Of a stretch of DNA of 64,000 nt, positions 9,626 to 21,568 are shown piece by piece. Under the pieces are notes generated by a model, which saw only the letters and a program-made list of their open reading frames with translations, searched no databases and was not told where the DNA came from. The position numbers were made by a program, and so were the translations under genes. Numbering within the stretch: the first letter of the stretch is position 1; each line of letters starts with the position of its first letter. Source of the DNA: Ceriagrion tenellum (taxonomy: Eukaryota > Arthropoda > Insecta > Odonata > Coenagrionidae); NCBI GenBank assembly GCA_963169105.1, contig OY720636.1, positions 74,264,123 to 74,328,122 of the forward strand. The letters are read 5' to 3'.

Positions 9626-11658
9626 GACAATGGCACTAGGATGATAGACTTTGCAGTGAGTAAAAGCATGACAGTGGCAAGCACATATTTACCTCGAAAA
9701 AATATTCATAAAGCGACCTGGTGTTCTCCTGACGGGGTCACAAAAAATTAGAAAGACCATGTGCTTATTGATACCAGGCAATGCACGGACATTACAGATG
9801 TAAAGAACCTCAGAGGTGCTGACGTTGATTCTGACCATTTCATGGTGGGAATAAAATACGAACAAACTATATCAAGGATCAAAAGGCAAGTAAATCCACG
9901 GATAAAGAAGTTTGATGACCAAAAGCTTAAAGAGGGCCTGGCAGTTAGAGATACTTTTGCCCAGAATGTGGAAAAATTTCTGGAAAGCCAGGGAGGACAT
10001 GGTCGAGATGACATTGAGGGAGAATGGGAAATTATAAAATCAGCAATACAGAAAGCAGCAGAGGATACACTTGGTTTTCAGAAACCACAAAAAAGATCAG
10101 ACTGGTCTGATGAGGAATGTAAAACGGCCATTGAAAAGAGGAATGCTGCCAGAAAGAACATGCTGCAGAGACGGACACGGGCATCAACCCAAGAATTTGT
10201 GAGAGCCAGAACAGCAGCTTCCCAGGTATGTAGGTGCAAAAAGAGGGCATGGGAAAACGCAAAGGTGGGAAAAATTGAAGAAATGGCAGCTGAACGGAAA
10301 ACTCGAGAGATGTATAGCAAGATAAAAGATGAAAATAAAGGGTGTCAGGCAAGAGTGTTCATGATTAAGGATAGAGAGGGTAATAAATCGACCAGGAGTA
10401 GAGGAAGCTAAAGACGCAGGAAATACCTGCCAAGCACAAGAGGAGGTCGAAATACCACCACCTAGCAGACTTGAGACTGAACAAGCGATCAGAATGCGGG
10501 GATGACTTAATAACAGCTGAGCTACTCAAGTATGGAGGGGATAGACTCCAGCAGGAAGTACACAATATCATTGTAAGAGTGTGGCTAGAAGAGAAGATGC
10601 CCAAAGAATGGTCGTGCGCACTCATATGCCCAATCCACAAAAAAGGTACAAAGCTAGAATGTATTAATTACCGGGGTACATCACTACTAAACGTCACGTA
10701 CAAAGTGCTCACAAAGATCATAGCACGAAGGCTGGAAACATGGGCAGAAAACATATTTGGAGATTATCAATGTGGTTTCCGACAAGGAAGATCCACTACT
10801 GATCACATTTTTACAATAAGAACTCCTATAGAAAAATGTAATGAATACAATATACCAGTGTACCAGATCTTCATTGACTATAAACAGGCATACGACAGCA
10901 TTGGACGGTCATTCCTAAATTATACTCTTCTTACATTAAGGATACAAAACAAACTCATTCGACTCGTTAAGATGACGCAGTTAAGAAGATTATAATTACG
11001 AAAAGGACTGGAAATGAGCCTCCAGCACATTTCGCAGTAGGTGGATTCCAATTTGAGAGAGTGCCTACCTTTAAATATTTAGGTTCATTGATGTCAGAAA
11101 ATAGTGATAACAGCCTGGAAATCAAAGAAAGAGTGAATGCGAGGAATAAGGCCAACTTTGGCCTCCAGCCTATTTAAGTCACGCTTATTGAGTCGGAAAA
11201 CCAAAGAAAGATTATATCGAACAGTTCTTCGACCCGTGGTCCTATATGCCTGTGAAACCTGGGTCATGAAAAGCCGGGATGAGCTGCTCAACTCGTGGGA
11301 GAGGAAGATCCTGCGAAGAATCTACGGACCAATTAACGAAAACAACGTTTGGCGTATCCGAACTAATGCCGAGCTATACAGACTATATGATAAACCTAGT
11401 CTGGTACGTGAAGTCTAGTGTGCCAGACTGAGGTGGCTCGGTCATCTAGAAAGAATGCCAGAAAATTGGGCAGTGCGGAGAACGTTCAGCCAGAGGCCAG
11501 AGGGTAGAAGACTTCCGGGACGACCGCGCAAAAGGTGGTTGTATGATGTGGAAGAGGACCTGCAACAAATGGGTGTCAGGAGATGACGACATCTTGCTTT
11601 GGAGCGAGAGACCTGGAGAGGAATGATTGAGGAGGCACGGGTTCTTTTAGGGCCGTAA
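9626..11658 (+). pseudogene. LINE ORF2 remainder: endonuclease end, reverse transcriptase, C-terminal region
   Basis: The frame begins with IDFAVSK and ATWCSPDG, then GADVDSDHFMV with the catalytic histidine of the endonuclease. A charged linker follows to about 10410. The reverse transcriptase follows at about 10470-10980 with PIHKKGTKLECINYRG, CGFRQGRSTTDH and motif A as FIDYKQAYDS. At about 10977 the sequence jumps from IRLVKMT to KKIIITKRTGNEPP, so motif B and the YADD-type motif C are missing through an internal deletion. The C-terminal region resumes with FKYLGSLMS, then VLYACETW, WERKILRRIYGP and RWLGHLERMPENW. In-frame stops and shifts occur near 9750, 10411, 11176, 11418 and 11585. 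The enzyme cannot be functional. The family is an APE-endonuclease LINE common in insects; I cannot assign the exact clade. Confidence 0.85.
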
Positions 11659-11678
11659 TGCCAGTGGGTGAGGTAAGG

Positions 11679-11694
11679 TATTTATTCAGTTTTG
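11679..11694 (+). repeat. target-site duplication, right copy, of the LINE
   Basis: This is identical over 16 bases to 8520-8535 and directly follows the LINE 3' end. Confidence 0.85.
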
Positions 11695-11920
11695 GTTAGT
11701 TTTCGATATTTTACCGCATTTTCCTCGAGAGGGAATAACAATGGCCTCTCTGGCGGGCTCAAATCAAAGGTTTGATTTTAAGGGTTACCTATCTTCAGTA
11801 CTTGGGCAAGTGCCAGATACCCACTTCCCAAGAAAATATGCGATGTTTCCACAAGTGACTAATATTGAAGTGCGCACCAAAGACAAGTTTCTGCAGCTCA
11901 ATGTAAAAGTTTTTGCAAGG

Positions 11921-12240
11921 GATCGGGTGGAGGCGGAGAATAGTTTTCCGCTGGATTCCCACCCAGACGGCCAGGGATCGAATCCCCGCAGTGGTAAGAG
12001 ACCTTATAGGGAAAAGCCGACGCCTATTTTAATACTGCGTGTAGCACTTCAAGTGTGATACTCCGCCGCGAGATTAAACGTAAACCTGAAGAAAACATTG
12101 CGCTCTTCCAGATGATCAGGCTAACGCTGACGCCGAGTTACTCCTCGCCCTTCCATTGTTCCTTAATTCACTCACCCATAACCGACCAACCCATTTATCC
12201 TCAATGGCGCACATGGACATTGGGCTCGTCGGGCACTGGT
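11921..12240 (+). repeat. tRNA-derived SINE (GATCGGGTTGGTG family, copy 2)
   Basis: The head is GATCGGGTGGAGG. A B-box-like GGGATCGAATCCCC lies at 11974-11987, followed by the body landmarks ACTTCAAGTG, TACTCCG, GCTAACGCTGACGCCG and CCCTTCC. The inverted copy at 31.9-32.3 kb has the same landmarks in the same order, which defines a family of about 320-360 bp. The open frames over this stretch are artefacts of the SINE. Confidence 0.6.
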
Positions 12241-15200
12241 CTGCGCAAATCAAAGACTGTGGTTCCATTCCCGTCCCAGGTTAAGTTTTCCAGAGTTAGT
12301 TTTTCTTACGTACTAGAGCACTATTAGGCCTTTTACATTGCACGTTACTTACCGCGTCTGCACATAATTTATTTTGAAAGGACTGAGGCTTTTAGGTTTG
12401 GGTTTTAGAACTTTTTTCGGGTTTCGGTTTTAGGTGTCGATAAATCAACTGTTAAATTACCCCATTTACACGGTTTTAATAATAATACTTCCCAACACAT
12501 ATTTTTCTTCAGCATATTTAAATTTTAGAAAGTGGTCATTGGTAGTTAGTATTGATTTTTCACTTGTAAAATTAAACCACAACAACCTTCATTTAACTGT
12601 GAGTTTTGAACAGCATTAATCCATTACTTTTCATCCGATTTACAGATGCACAGAGTTCGAGTGATTCTTTGAAAACTGTGAGGGCATGAATATTTTTTTC
12701 GAGAGGCATTGAAAACTTTTCAAAGTATTGCTTTGCGATGCGGATAAACGGAAGCTGGATTGTTTTTTGTATTTGAGAGAGCATCACTGAAATTAACCTT
12801 CCCTATTGGATAAATAAATCGTTGGAGATTTCCTCACAGGCTTCACCAGAATTTGAACCCTCCAGTTAGTATACTCTTCCAGCTACCGACACTACAGCCA
12901 ATCGCAATCTGTGCGACGGAAGTACTCCACACACTGTCAAGTTACTCCGGACAACAGCTACTGTCTCTAGTAGAATACTGTGAGTTATGAGAATAAGAAA
13001 GATATTCGCGGCATTTATTTTAAAATTCTGCACAGTATTGACGCACATAAAGCATGAAGATATCGCAAATAACAATTTCCACGTTGGAATGCAACAGTTG
13101 CTGTCAAAGACACTTTTCAGGAGATCCCAACCAGTTCGATGACATAATTTAGTATTTTTTCCGAGATGTCCTTTGAAAAGATGAAAGATTGGATTCCACT
13201 ATCCGTGCTATGTTTTTGTCAAGTTTCACGGGCCTTCAAAGTTGTCCGGCGACTCAAAATCTCATAACCTCGTCACAAATTCTTCACCATTTATAACCTC
13301 TTCACAAACAAGAACATTTCGTTTTACTAAGTCAACAATTTTGGAGTTTCAGCAGTTTGAGTGTGACTTCTTCAAAGTCCTCGACTCCCTCACGTTGCTA
13401 TCTTTGACGAACCGCAAGGGCTTACGATTTTGTTCCACCGTGTCCTCTAAAATTACCGCGAGAATTAGGAAGTCAGGGTGGCGTTGAAGATCTGCGCATT
13501 GGCCTGGATAACCACAGGTCCGTAGTTCAATTTCCGGTCCAGGCAGATTTTTTTCTCGGTGGAATTTCAACGTATTTCACAACCGTAAGTGCGAATACGG
13601 CAACAAGTAATCCTCTTCTTAATATAAATGCCATATTCGAAAAACCGTTCATGAGAAAAGTGTAGATTAGCTAAATCCTAAAGGAAATGAAGTACCAATG
13701 CGTTAGTTCAATGGGAATAGTGCTGCAGTCTACCTCGAAGGCTGATAAGCCTTTAATCAAAAATACATTTTTTCGAGCAGTCTAATTTGTTAACTTAATG
13801 CTGTTTTCTAACAGCTGCAGCTTGCCGTGAATGAAGGAAGTAAGTTCAAATAGTACGAACGAAAAGGTGGAAATAAGTATTTGTTTTTATTTACACGTTC
13901 ACGGTGTAACCTGCTTAATCTTGATTAAGTTCAACTATCACAATTCATCGCAGATTATGAACTCCAGAAAAGAACATTCACATCACAATGAAGCTCCCAC
14001 CTTAGAGAGACCAACTTTATAATCCAAACTAATATTTTACTGCATAACATGGTTTAATATACATTATCATTAGTGGTCAAAAATTCGGTGAAGCATCGTT
14101 TTTGTACATCGGTTAAGAATAATATTTTTCAGCTGATATAATTCCTAAGGGGAAATGATAAAGCCTACTTGAGAAATACGTCAAAGTTACATTAATTATT
14201 TATACAATAGCGCAGAAGACCGATATAATAACTTGACAACTCATCACAATAAGTGATGGCGAAATTAACATAAAAATATCAAAGCCAAACCAATTATGAA
14301 ACCACTGCACGGAAGACGAAGAAAGCAACACGCAGGTGTCTCGTAATTAGGTAGTTATCTCCTGATTCAAGGATGGAAAACATGACAACGTTCATTAAAA
14401 AAACCAAGCCGTGTCTAGCGAATATGAAATGCACGTCGTTTAAAAATCTTCCGCTGAAATCTCTCTAATCGGGTCCTGAATTGCTTAAAATTCGAAGTTA
14501 TAGCAAATAATTAGGCTAAATAATAAATATAATTTATGGATAACATGAGTTTCACCGCCGCATCAGTAACATTCATTCTATGTACAGCGAAAACACGCTG
14601 GAACCGTATCTCTTGAGTTACACAACTGCGGCGGTGAAACAGAACTCCGTATCACCCCTTTCGCAGTTTTAGTGTAGTGGAGAATGCATAAACTGTAACC
14701 GAACCAATGGTAGAGACACTTTGCATTCACGATTTAGACGATGGTATATTGAACCTTCACCGTTCAATGACCAGGAAGGACAATCGTCTCATTTTACGAC
14801 TCAGCAATCGTGAAGAGAGCCAATAATTATGGCGGATGGAGGTATAATTTCAGAAAAAAATCGCCAACTCAGCCTTTTTCAGCAGAGTTTTCAGCTTTGA
14901 CATACCAATTACTTTTTTTGGTACTTGCCTAAACTAATTGCAAATATTCAAATTATGCTGATTGGCACCTCACCTCTCGACCCTAATTTTTTAAGAGTAC
15001 TAGTTGAGACAAAGCGAGATCCATCGAACTGCTAAAAACTTTAGCCAATCGGCATTACACATTTCCCATGGTACACGGCGAGACATAACTGTCAGAAAAA
15101 CCATCGACCAAATGTAACTTCACATCTCATGACTCCAAAACTACATACATATGAAATATTACAACCCCTTGCCACGAAAAGAAGCGTTAAATTGGATTAC

Positions 15201-15689
15201 TTCATGGATATTAATCGAAAATTCTTCGTGGCGTCAACCTTCCTAAGTTTTACGACCTCCCTTGCCAGGTTCCGTCCGCATGAGGCGGATTCAAATATGA
15301 AAATTAAGTCCCTCTTCAGGAGTGACGTCAATGAGTGTGCTGAGACATTGTCTCCACTCGAAGGTCACATTCGTTGCGAGTATAATTCTGCACATTTCAA
15401 TAGAATTGGGGAGAATGTTCCCCAAAATCAGTCAATTAGAAAAGAAGTTGTCAAATTGAGAGTTTGCAAAAGGTTTAAAATGTAATAGGAATACAAAATT
15501 CCGCAGTAAATTATTACTACCAAAACGCAGTGAGCGTCATATGACAACACAGGAGACATGACTTGTGTCACAAAGCATTTGCCATAGTTGTCGCTATTTT
15601 CAAAGCGAGTACGTCAAATATCGTGCCAAATCACCTAGCTATATTTTAATGGCAAACATGTACAAGTTTAGCTTAAAAACTAAGCAAAA
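12241..15689. other. no gene recognised; tRNA-like fragments and a 14-bp inverted repeat
   Basis: Several possible pol III relics occur. Positions 12845-12905 on the minus strand contain GGTAGCTGGAAGAG and GGGTTCAAATTCTGG. Positions 13515-13560 on the plus strand contain GTAGTTCAATTTCC followed by GGTCCAGGCA, like the tail junction of the 34-kb SINEs. Positions 13702-13760 contain the good A box TAGTTCAATGG. Positions 14549-14562 and 14627-14640 are a perfect 14-bp inverted repeat (GTTTCACCGCCGCA). The 118-codon open frame at 15129-15485 is not recognised and is not called. Confidence 0.35.
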
Positions 15690-15925
15690 CAGGCGAGGAC
15701 TTTACCCCGCCGACCCCGGTGGCGGCGGGGTAAAGTCCTCGCCTGCTAAAACCGAGGGTCGAGAGTTCGAATCCCGTCTGGGTGGGTTTTTCACCACCCA
15801 GGGCATGGATATATGTCAAGTTCTGTTGGTCCGGTCCCTGGAAAACCTGATAACAGGCTCGATCCAAGACCCTATCGGGATTCCGGGGACATACGGGCCA
15901 ACAGAATCGTCCGGCAAGCAAAAAA
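15690..15925 (+). repeat. tRNA-derived SINE with a perfect 23-bp GC-rich hairpin at its head
   Basis: Positions 15690-15712 and 15723-15745 are perfect reverse complements (arm starts CAGGCGAGGACTTTACC) around a 10-base loop. A B-box-like GAGTTCGAATCCC follows at 15763-15775, then CTGGGTGGG and a body that ends in AAGCAAAAAAAATTAA near 15925. AAGCAAAA occurs immediately before the hairpin (15682-15689) and again at the tail, which may be a short target duplication. The right half with GTCCTCGCCTGCTAAAACCGAGGGTC looks like the anticodon region of a tRNA-like head. The left arm would then be an inverted duplicate of the head, suggesting a snap-back during reverse transcription. Confidence 0.55.
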
Positions 15926-17608
15926 AATTAACCATCAAATACCAGCAAGTAAGTTTAGGAAACCTCATTCAAATTTGATAAGTTTTCTCCGAATCCACTC
16001 CGCGAAATGAGTAGCCATGATCATTCGAAAACAACAAGAAAACCTCAAATGAAGTAATAACAACCACTTCCTGCTGGCGCTTATTTTTATAAGTAAGCTC
16101 TCAACACGTAGATCTCAAGACCAGATGCATAATATACCAAGTTGAAGTCAGGTTAGCTCAAAAAACAACGTAATGGACAGCAAACTACCCAGAGTTTTGC
16201 AGACCTTAGTCCAAACCACGGAAGTTGTGAGCCGAAGACCTCAAGCGTTTCTCGAAATTCGATCAAGGCCAAATTTTTTCCAGAAGATTCGGATGAAAGA
16301 ATTCGAGGTTATTTGACACTAAAAGAAAGTTTCCCCTTCACTTTTTGAGACGAGAATGAAAAGTTGAGCGCAATTTCGACCGACGTTTGAGGCAGCTAAA
16401 AATTAAGTTCGCCATGCTTCTTACCGCGTCAAGTGCACAGAAATATCATTCAAAATCAGTGCAAGGATAATTTTTTGGTCAATTAGAGACATTAAGGCCA
16501 TTTTCTCTGAAGTAATCCATGCAATTTTTCGCAATTTTCGACTATTTCCCATTGTAAAAGGATAGCACCGATGACATACATGTCTGTCGTGAGTGTGTAT
16601 CAAATTCGACAGCATATTGAGTTTGAAATGTTAAAAATAGAATACATCGAGCTAATCATGTGATGCGTTTAAATGAAAAGTAATCTAGAAAAAAGAGTCA
16701 GTTGATAGGAGTATGGTCCAGAGAGCTGCAGAAGTCCAATATCCGAATTCATACCTGCAGATGAGAATGAATGTAACGAGCCTTATCCACATCAATACAC
16801 CACGAAAGGAAATTACAAAAAAACTGTCATTAAGGGTGTATTGGCATCAGCCTCCACGTCAACACATACCCTCCATCAATAGAAACTACTTGACGCCTTT
16901 AAGGCACCAAAATATCCATAGCATTTTTAAAACTTTATACAAATGGCATTTTTCCTGAGAAGGTAAACGGCAACGACCATTAAATCATCCTCTCGGGTCA
17001 TTGGTCGGGAATTTCGTCACTGCGGTGGATACAATGATTCTTTTTTCGACGGAAAGATCACGCAATCTCATTTTTTTTGGAAGTCTTCGGTGAAACAATA
17101 GAAAGATTTCCGCGAGAGGATATTTCGAATCTGCGACTCTTCCTAGCAATTTTCGATTGTCAAATCCGAAGACTCTCTGGATGTGTTCGGAAGAGAAGGA
17201 AGGGCGAAGCCATCCCTAAATGATTAATCCCTACCAACCTTTTTGACAGCAATAAAGTTTACCCGCAAGCCGATGATCTCTCAGTCCCTTCCATTGCAAG
17301 ATAATCTCCCGAAAACGAGGGAGCGTATTCTACGCGTAACATACCACCATAAGACAAGTCACCGAGTCACTTAGAGCTGACCCCAATACATCGATAAAAT
17401 GATAGATAGACGAATAAGTCCTTAAACTTTCCCATTCAAGTGCAACAAAATTATACCACATACTCATCATAACCTTAAATAGGATAATAGGTTTGATATG
17501 CTGCCTAGATTTTTTACGATTCCTCATTTTCATATCCTCGTTATCTTCAACATGCTTTCCATGCAAATCATTTTAGGTCGTATACGAGTACCCACAGGGC
17601 AACTGCCT
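15926..17608. other. no feature recognised
   Basis: Only short open frames occur, with no family resemblance and no strong repeat. Confidence 0.35.
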
Positions 17609-17616
17609 TCCACGAT

Positions 17617-18301
17617 TAGGGCTAGGCGGTTTTCCAACATATTTGTTCCAATATCAATATTTTTTTAATATTGGGATTTCAAAATCACAATTTTGGAACG
17701 ACCATTATTAATATCCTGTATTGGATATTGGTGGTCGGAAAAAACAATATTTGTAATAGGAATATGGTATATTGAAGAACCAATATTTGCAATTGGAATA
17801 TTAAATATTGGATTACCAATGTTTAAAATTCAACTATTGAATATTGGAACACGGTGAGGAGGGTGGTCGGAGATGGCCCTAATCTGTGAAAACAGACAGC
17901 GCGCGTGGCACTCAGTGCAGCACTTCCTTTTCCACCATTATTCATAGCAATAACTAGGGAAAAGAAGCTTACGTTGGTTTTCTTGTTTCATTGACAGACT
18001 TTTACATACTTAAAAAAGTCCCTTTTCGAAGTTCCTCCCTCTCGAAGTCCCCTCGGTTCTAATACATTTCTGCCACCGTTTTTTTGTTTTTTTTAACAAG
18101 TGAATATTGCTATATTCAGTAACTTCAAATATCCCAAAAATTCATTTCTTGTTATTTCCAATAGTACAATATTTCCAATACTCCAATATGCCAATATTTT
18201 TTAATATTCAATAGTCCAATATAGATTGCTGATATTGGTCCATTTTCAATATTTTAAGATATTGGATATTAATATTGGGATTCGAATACCGCCCAGACCT
18301 A
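17617..18301. mobile_element. 685-bp hAT-type non-autonomous element
   Basis: The left end is TAGGGCTAGGCGGTTTTC and the right end, read inward, is TAGGTCTGGGCGGTATTC, giving terminal inverted repeats of about 19 bp with four mismatches. The 8-bp flanks are TCCACGAT (17609-17616) and GCCACGAT (18302-18309), a 7-of-8 match, as expected for a hAT target duplication. Both sub-terminal regions are packed with AATATTGG / CCAATATT motifs in both orientations, likely transposase-binding or fold-back sequence. There is no coding capacity. Confidence 0.75.
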
Positions 18302-18309
18302 GCCACGAT

Positions 18310-20768
18310 GGAAACACCGGCTTGCCGAATAGCCTCCGAAGTGAAGCACAGGCACAGAGCATAAGCAAAATGACCTTAGCTGTCGATGCACGAATAATTA
18401 AAAACTACTACTTGTATGTACCAGATAATGCTAGTCTTTATTGGAGTAAATAATTATTAGCGAATGTTTTACTCCACAATGCAGAGGACGGAGCGTCCTC
18501 AAAGTACCACTAACCCAACACTAACTCAATTTCCGACCACTATATCACGATGGCGCAATACGAACTCGGAATGTCAATGATATTCTCTATGGCGCACAAG
18601 GATGCTTTCGTATGAGCAGAGGAGAACGCAAAAGAAGCAGAGGAGATAAGATGAGTAGCAGTGAATTCCAAACTGAATCCCTATCGTGGCGATCGTGTAA
18701 TTTAAAACCGCACGTAATATACGCGTATTAAGTCCTAAATATTAAGGTATACTATTCTTTTACCAGTAACGGCAATTAATCATCATATGCACTACTACGA
18801 CCTATTCACACACTGGGATATACTCGAAGCTAATCCAAGAAATAGTGGGATTACAAAAAGCACTTCAACGTGTGAGTTGGAGATTACATATAAGATCTTG
18901 ATCCTCATTACTATCCATAATATATACGTTCTACAAGGACAACCCCTTATTTCCTAACTGGGTTTGAAAAGTAAACCTCACAGAGGTTCAATTTGATGAG
19001 CCCTGAGTTATCTTCCGAAATATAATCACAAAAATGCAAGAGCTAATAAATGAGCGAATTTTGGCGCCGGACATTACTTTATTAAATTACATTAATTTGC
19101 ATAATACTTATAAATAAATAATTAATATTTTTGAAACACGAAAAATAATTACCCATCCAAAGAGAGAGTTAACAGATAATCAGCATGAATTCCTTCCCGA
19201 TGGGCCAAAATCAAGCAATTTCACCGAATATCTCAACTCCCTAGCGGAAAATATTATTGCAGGATAAGAAACCATAACAATGCATTCTGATTGCGAAGAT
19301 TTGGAATCAACTTGACCACAAATGATTACAGGAAAAATTGATAGCTTTCAGCATCAATGGTCCTCTTCTCATGTTTTTAATTTCTCAATATCTCATTGAT
19401 ACAACAGAGAGAGTTAAGGAGAATGGAAATATGTATATCCAATGAAGTAACAAAGTCATTATGGGTCTCTTTAGAGTCACTTTTGGCCCATATCCTTTAT
19501 AATTTTTTGATTATTGACCGACCGTAAAATATCAAAGGACACGAATTTCTTAATTCCCATGATTCAAAAATATCCAGAAAGCTTGAAAGTTTAGATGACT
19601 GCGTTGATCTCCAGCGTGAAATCGATGAATTGTATAAATGGTGCAAAACGTGGCCCATTTACCCCCACAATTTACATTCCAAAATTAAATTTAAAAAAAG
19701 AGTTTAAGTGATTCGCAACATGAACTTGTTTCTAATTCTCTCATATATTTGTTCTTGTTTAGTTACAGCGTGCTCGGAATGAGCAGCCGTATACATGCTA
19801 TGATTTCAGTGAAACCATTCCGCTGATTTCCCATAGTAACAGTTTTTTAGTGCTATGGTCATTTTTTATCTACTTCAGGCTGCATGTAGTAGAGGTCACA
19901 TTTACATCCTTGATAACATATTCATATCAAAATAAATCAACAGAGGAGACTGCCTTCGATACATTCTCTTCCCGTTGGTGCTCATGTAGTGCAAAATGAA
20001 AAAAGCTGAGTCATCGGGAGGGTGGGAGAAGCGTAGGAAGAAGTCGCATATCCTTGAGATACACCAGGCGCCCATCAAGATTTTTATAAATCCATTTTTC
20101 CTCATTTTTGCCGATGAATGAGTAAGTACAAACCGGAAAAAATAGCAGAAGACCCAGAACACACGTTCCTGCAATCGTTCACAATTATTCACCGAAAGTT
20201 AAAATCCTAGTAACCAAGAGAGCGTTCCTAATAAACATGACTATGCGGATTCATTGAACTTACTATTAAAATCTGTGAATGAAAGAAGGCAAAAATTAGT
20301 TTTTGTTTCACAAGACGAAAGAGTGCAGCGTAGCATGCGACTTTACCAACACAGTTTGCAATGTCTACTTATTTACATTAGTAGTAAAGAGGGAAGACGA
20401 CTACACATTGCAGCTGCATGCGAAAGAAAATGCGACAGAAGTGATGCAGAGCAAGAGGACATATGGGAGAGCTTGCAAACAAGTATAAATAGTACTTATG
20501 AAAGACCTGCTCAGTGGAAATTCCGAAACTAGAGAGAATTAATATCTGACGACGGTGCACGAACGCTGCAATCAAAGCGAACGAAGTTCCCACACACCGT
20601 GGACCTGAGACGATGTCCCAAAGCGTTGGAAAGATATTCAACGGAAAAGAAATCCCTCATTGAATTTCGACCGTCACTCCCCACGTGCATCCCATTCGAT
20701 CGTACAATAAACTCTCCATTAATCAGTGTGCACCCTTTAAAAAATTCCCAAGCCTCAGAAGGACTAAC
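18310..20768. other. no feature recognised
   Basis: This is AT-rich DNA. The open frames at 19902-20192 (minus) and 20254-20532 (plus) are not recognised and are of a length expected by chance. Confidence 0.35.
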
Positions 20769-21150
20769 CTATGCTTCAATTTGTTAATATTGCTGTTTTC
20801 AGGTATTCTCGTCGCGTGTTTAGTTTTTCTGACTACAGTTTCTCCCCTCTTCCTGGGGGCATCTTCAGATCCGTTGGACATTTTGTAATTATTGTTATTA
20901 TTCATTTCCCGTTGTTATGTATTTCGTTGCTAGTTCAGTTGACCATTATGTTCATCTGCTGGACATAGATTCAAAATGTGTCTCCATTGGCCGCTCCTCG
21001 CTGAGGCCCGACCACTCCATCCCAGGTTGAGGCAAGTGAGTATCCATCCTCCCGATTGAAATTTGTCGACACGCGACGAGAATACCTGAAAACAGCAATA
21101 TTAACAAGTATATGAGTCGCGGAAGCCTTCAAAGAAACTATGCTTCAATT
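20769..21150 (-). mobile_element. foldback retroelement with hammerhead-like core, copy 2
   Basis: A 13-bp direct repeat CTATGCTTCAATT flanks the element (20769-20781 and 21138-21150). Perfect 39-bp inverted arms lie at 20781-20819 and 21069-21107. On the minus strand the loop contains CTGAAGA (20868-20862), a CCCCC/GGGG stem, GAAAC (20842-20838), TGTA and GTC, as in copy 1. The right end carries the same GAGTCGCGGAAGCCTTC block as the 5.4-kb copy. The loop is about 190 bp longer than in copy 1 and includes extra sequence at about 20885-21060. Two copies with the same architecture but target duplications of different lengths point to a retroposed family rather than a cut-and-paste one. Confidence 0.6.
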
Positions 21151-21343
21151 GTTCGATAAATTTGTTCATGAAGAGACATCCCACATCTATCCATCCATCC
21201 CACGTAAAATCCACTTCAAACCACTCACTAACTCAAGTAGTTAGCGACATATAGGACAGGTGGGTTGAGCGATATGGGAATAATTAATTATGAAATGGAG
21301 GGAGGGTGGAGGGAAACCAAAGGTCGGGATGAGCCTACTCTTA

Positions 21344-21568
21344 AGCCTGTTTTACACGGGGCACGTAATTGCACAAACTGATGTATGTACGAACGGGCAT
21401 TTCAAATTGCATCATGCAAAGCGGTGAATTACAATAATGCAAGCGCAAATGCATGAAAGCGAGGTGGAAAAATAGCCCTTACTCTATCTTCAATTGATAT
21501 CGCGCGCCAGATTGAGGAAAAGAAGCAGTTTAAAATTGTGCAAATTCGGGCCCCGTGTAAAAGGGGCT
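21344..21568. mobile_element. PIF/Harbinger-like MITE with TTA target duplication
   Basis: The left end AGCCTGTTTTACACGGGG and the right end read inward, AGCCCCTTTTACACGGGG, match at all but about two positions and extend to roughly 30 bp with a few more mismatches. TTA lies directly outside on both sides (21341-21343 and 21569-21571), the three-base duplication typical of PIF/Harbinger elements. The element is 225 bp and non-coding. Confidence 0.7.

Larger units (their letters stand above)
8536..11678 (+). mobile_element. 5'-inverted (twin-primed) non-LTR retrotransposon insertion
   Basis: The insertion has two parts in opposite orientation. The 5' part (5' leader and most of the endonuclease) is reversed and occupies 8536 to about 9624. 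The 3' part (end of endonuclease, linker, reverse transcriptase, C-terminal region) is forward and occupies about 9625-11678. The inner edge of the reversed part, read on the minus strand, ends TGACAATGG next to the target site. The forward part begins with the same TGACAATGG at 9625-9633, so the two parts meet in the original element with about nine bases of overlap. Perfect 16-bp target duplications flank the whole. This is the product expected from twin priming during target-primed reverse transcription. The 3' end has no poly(A); it finishes GGTGAGGTAAGG. Confidence 0.85.

Noticed and set aside
15129..15485. 118-codon plus-strand frame
   Set aside because: Not recognised as any family and without splice or promoter support.
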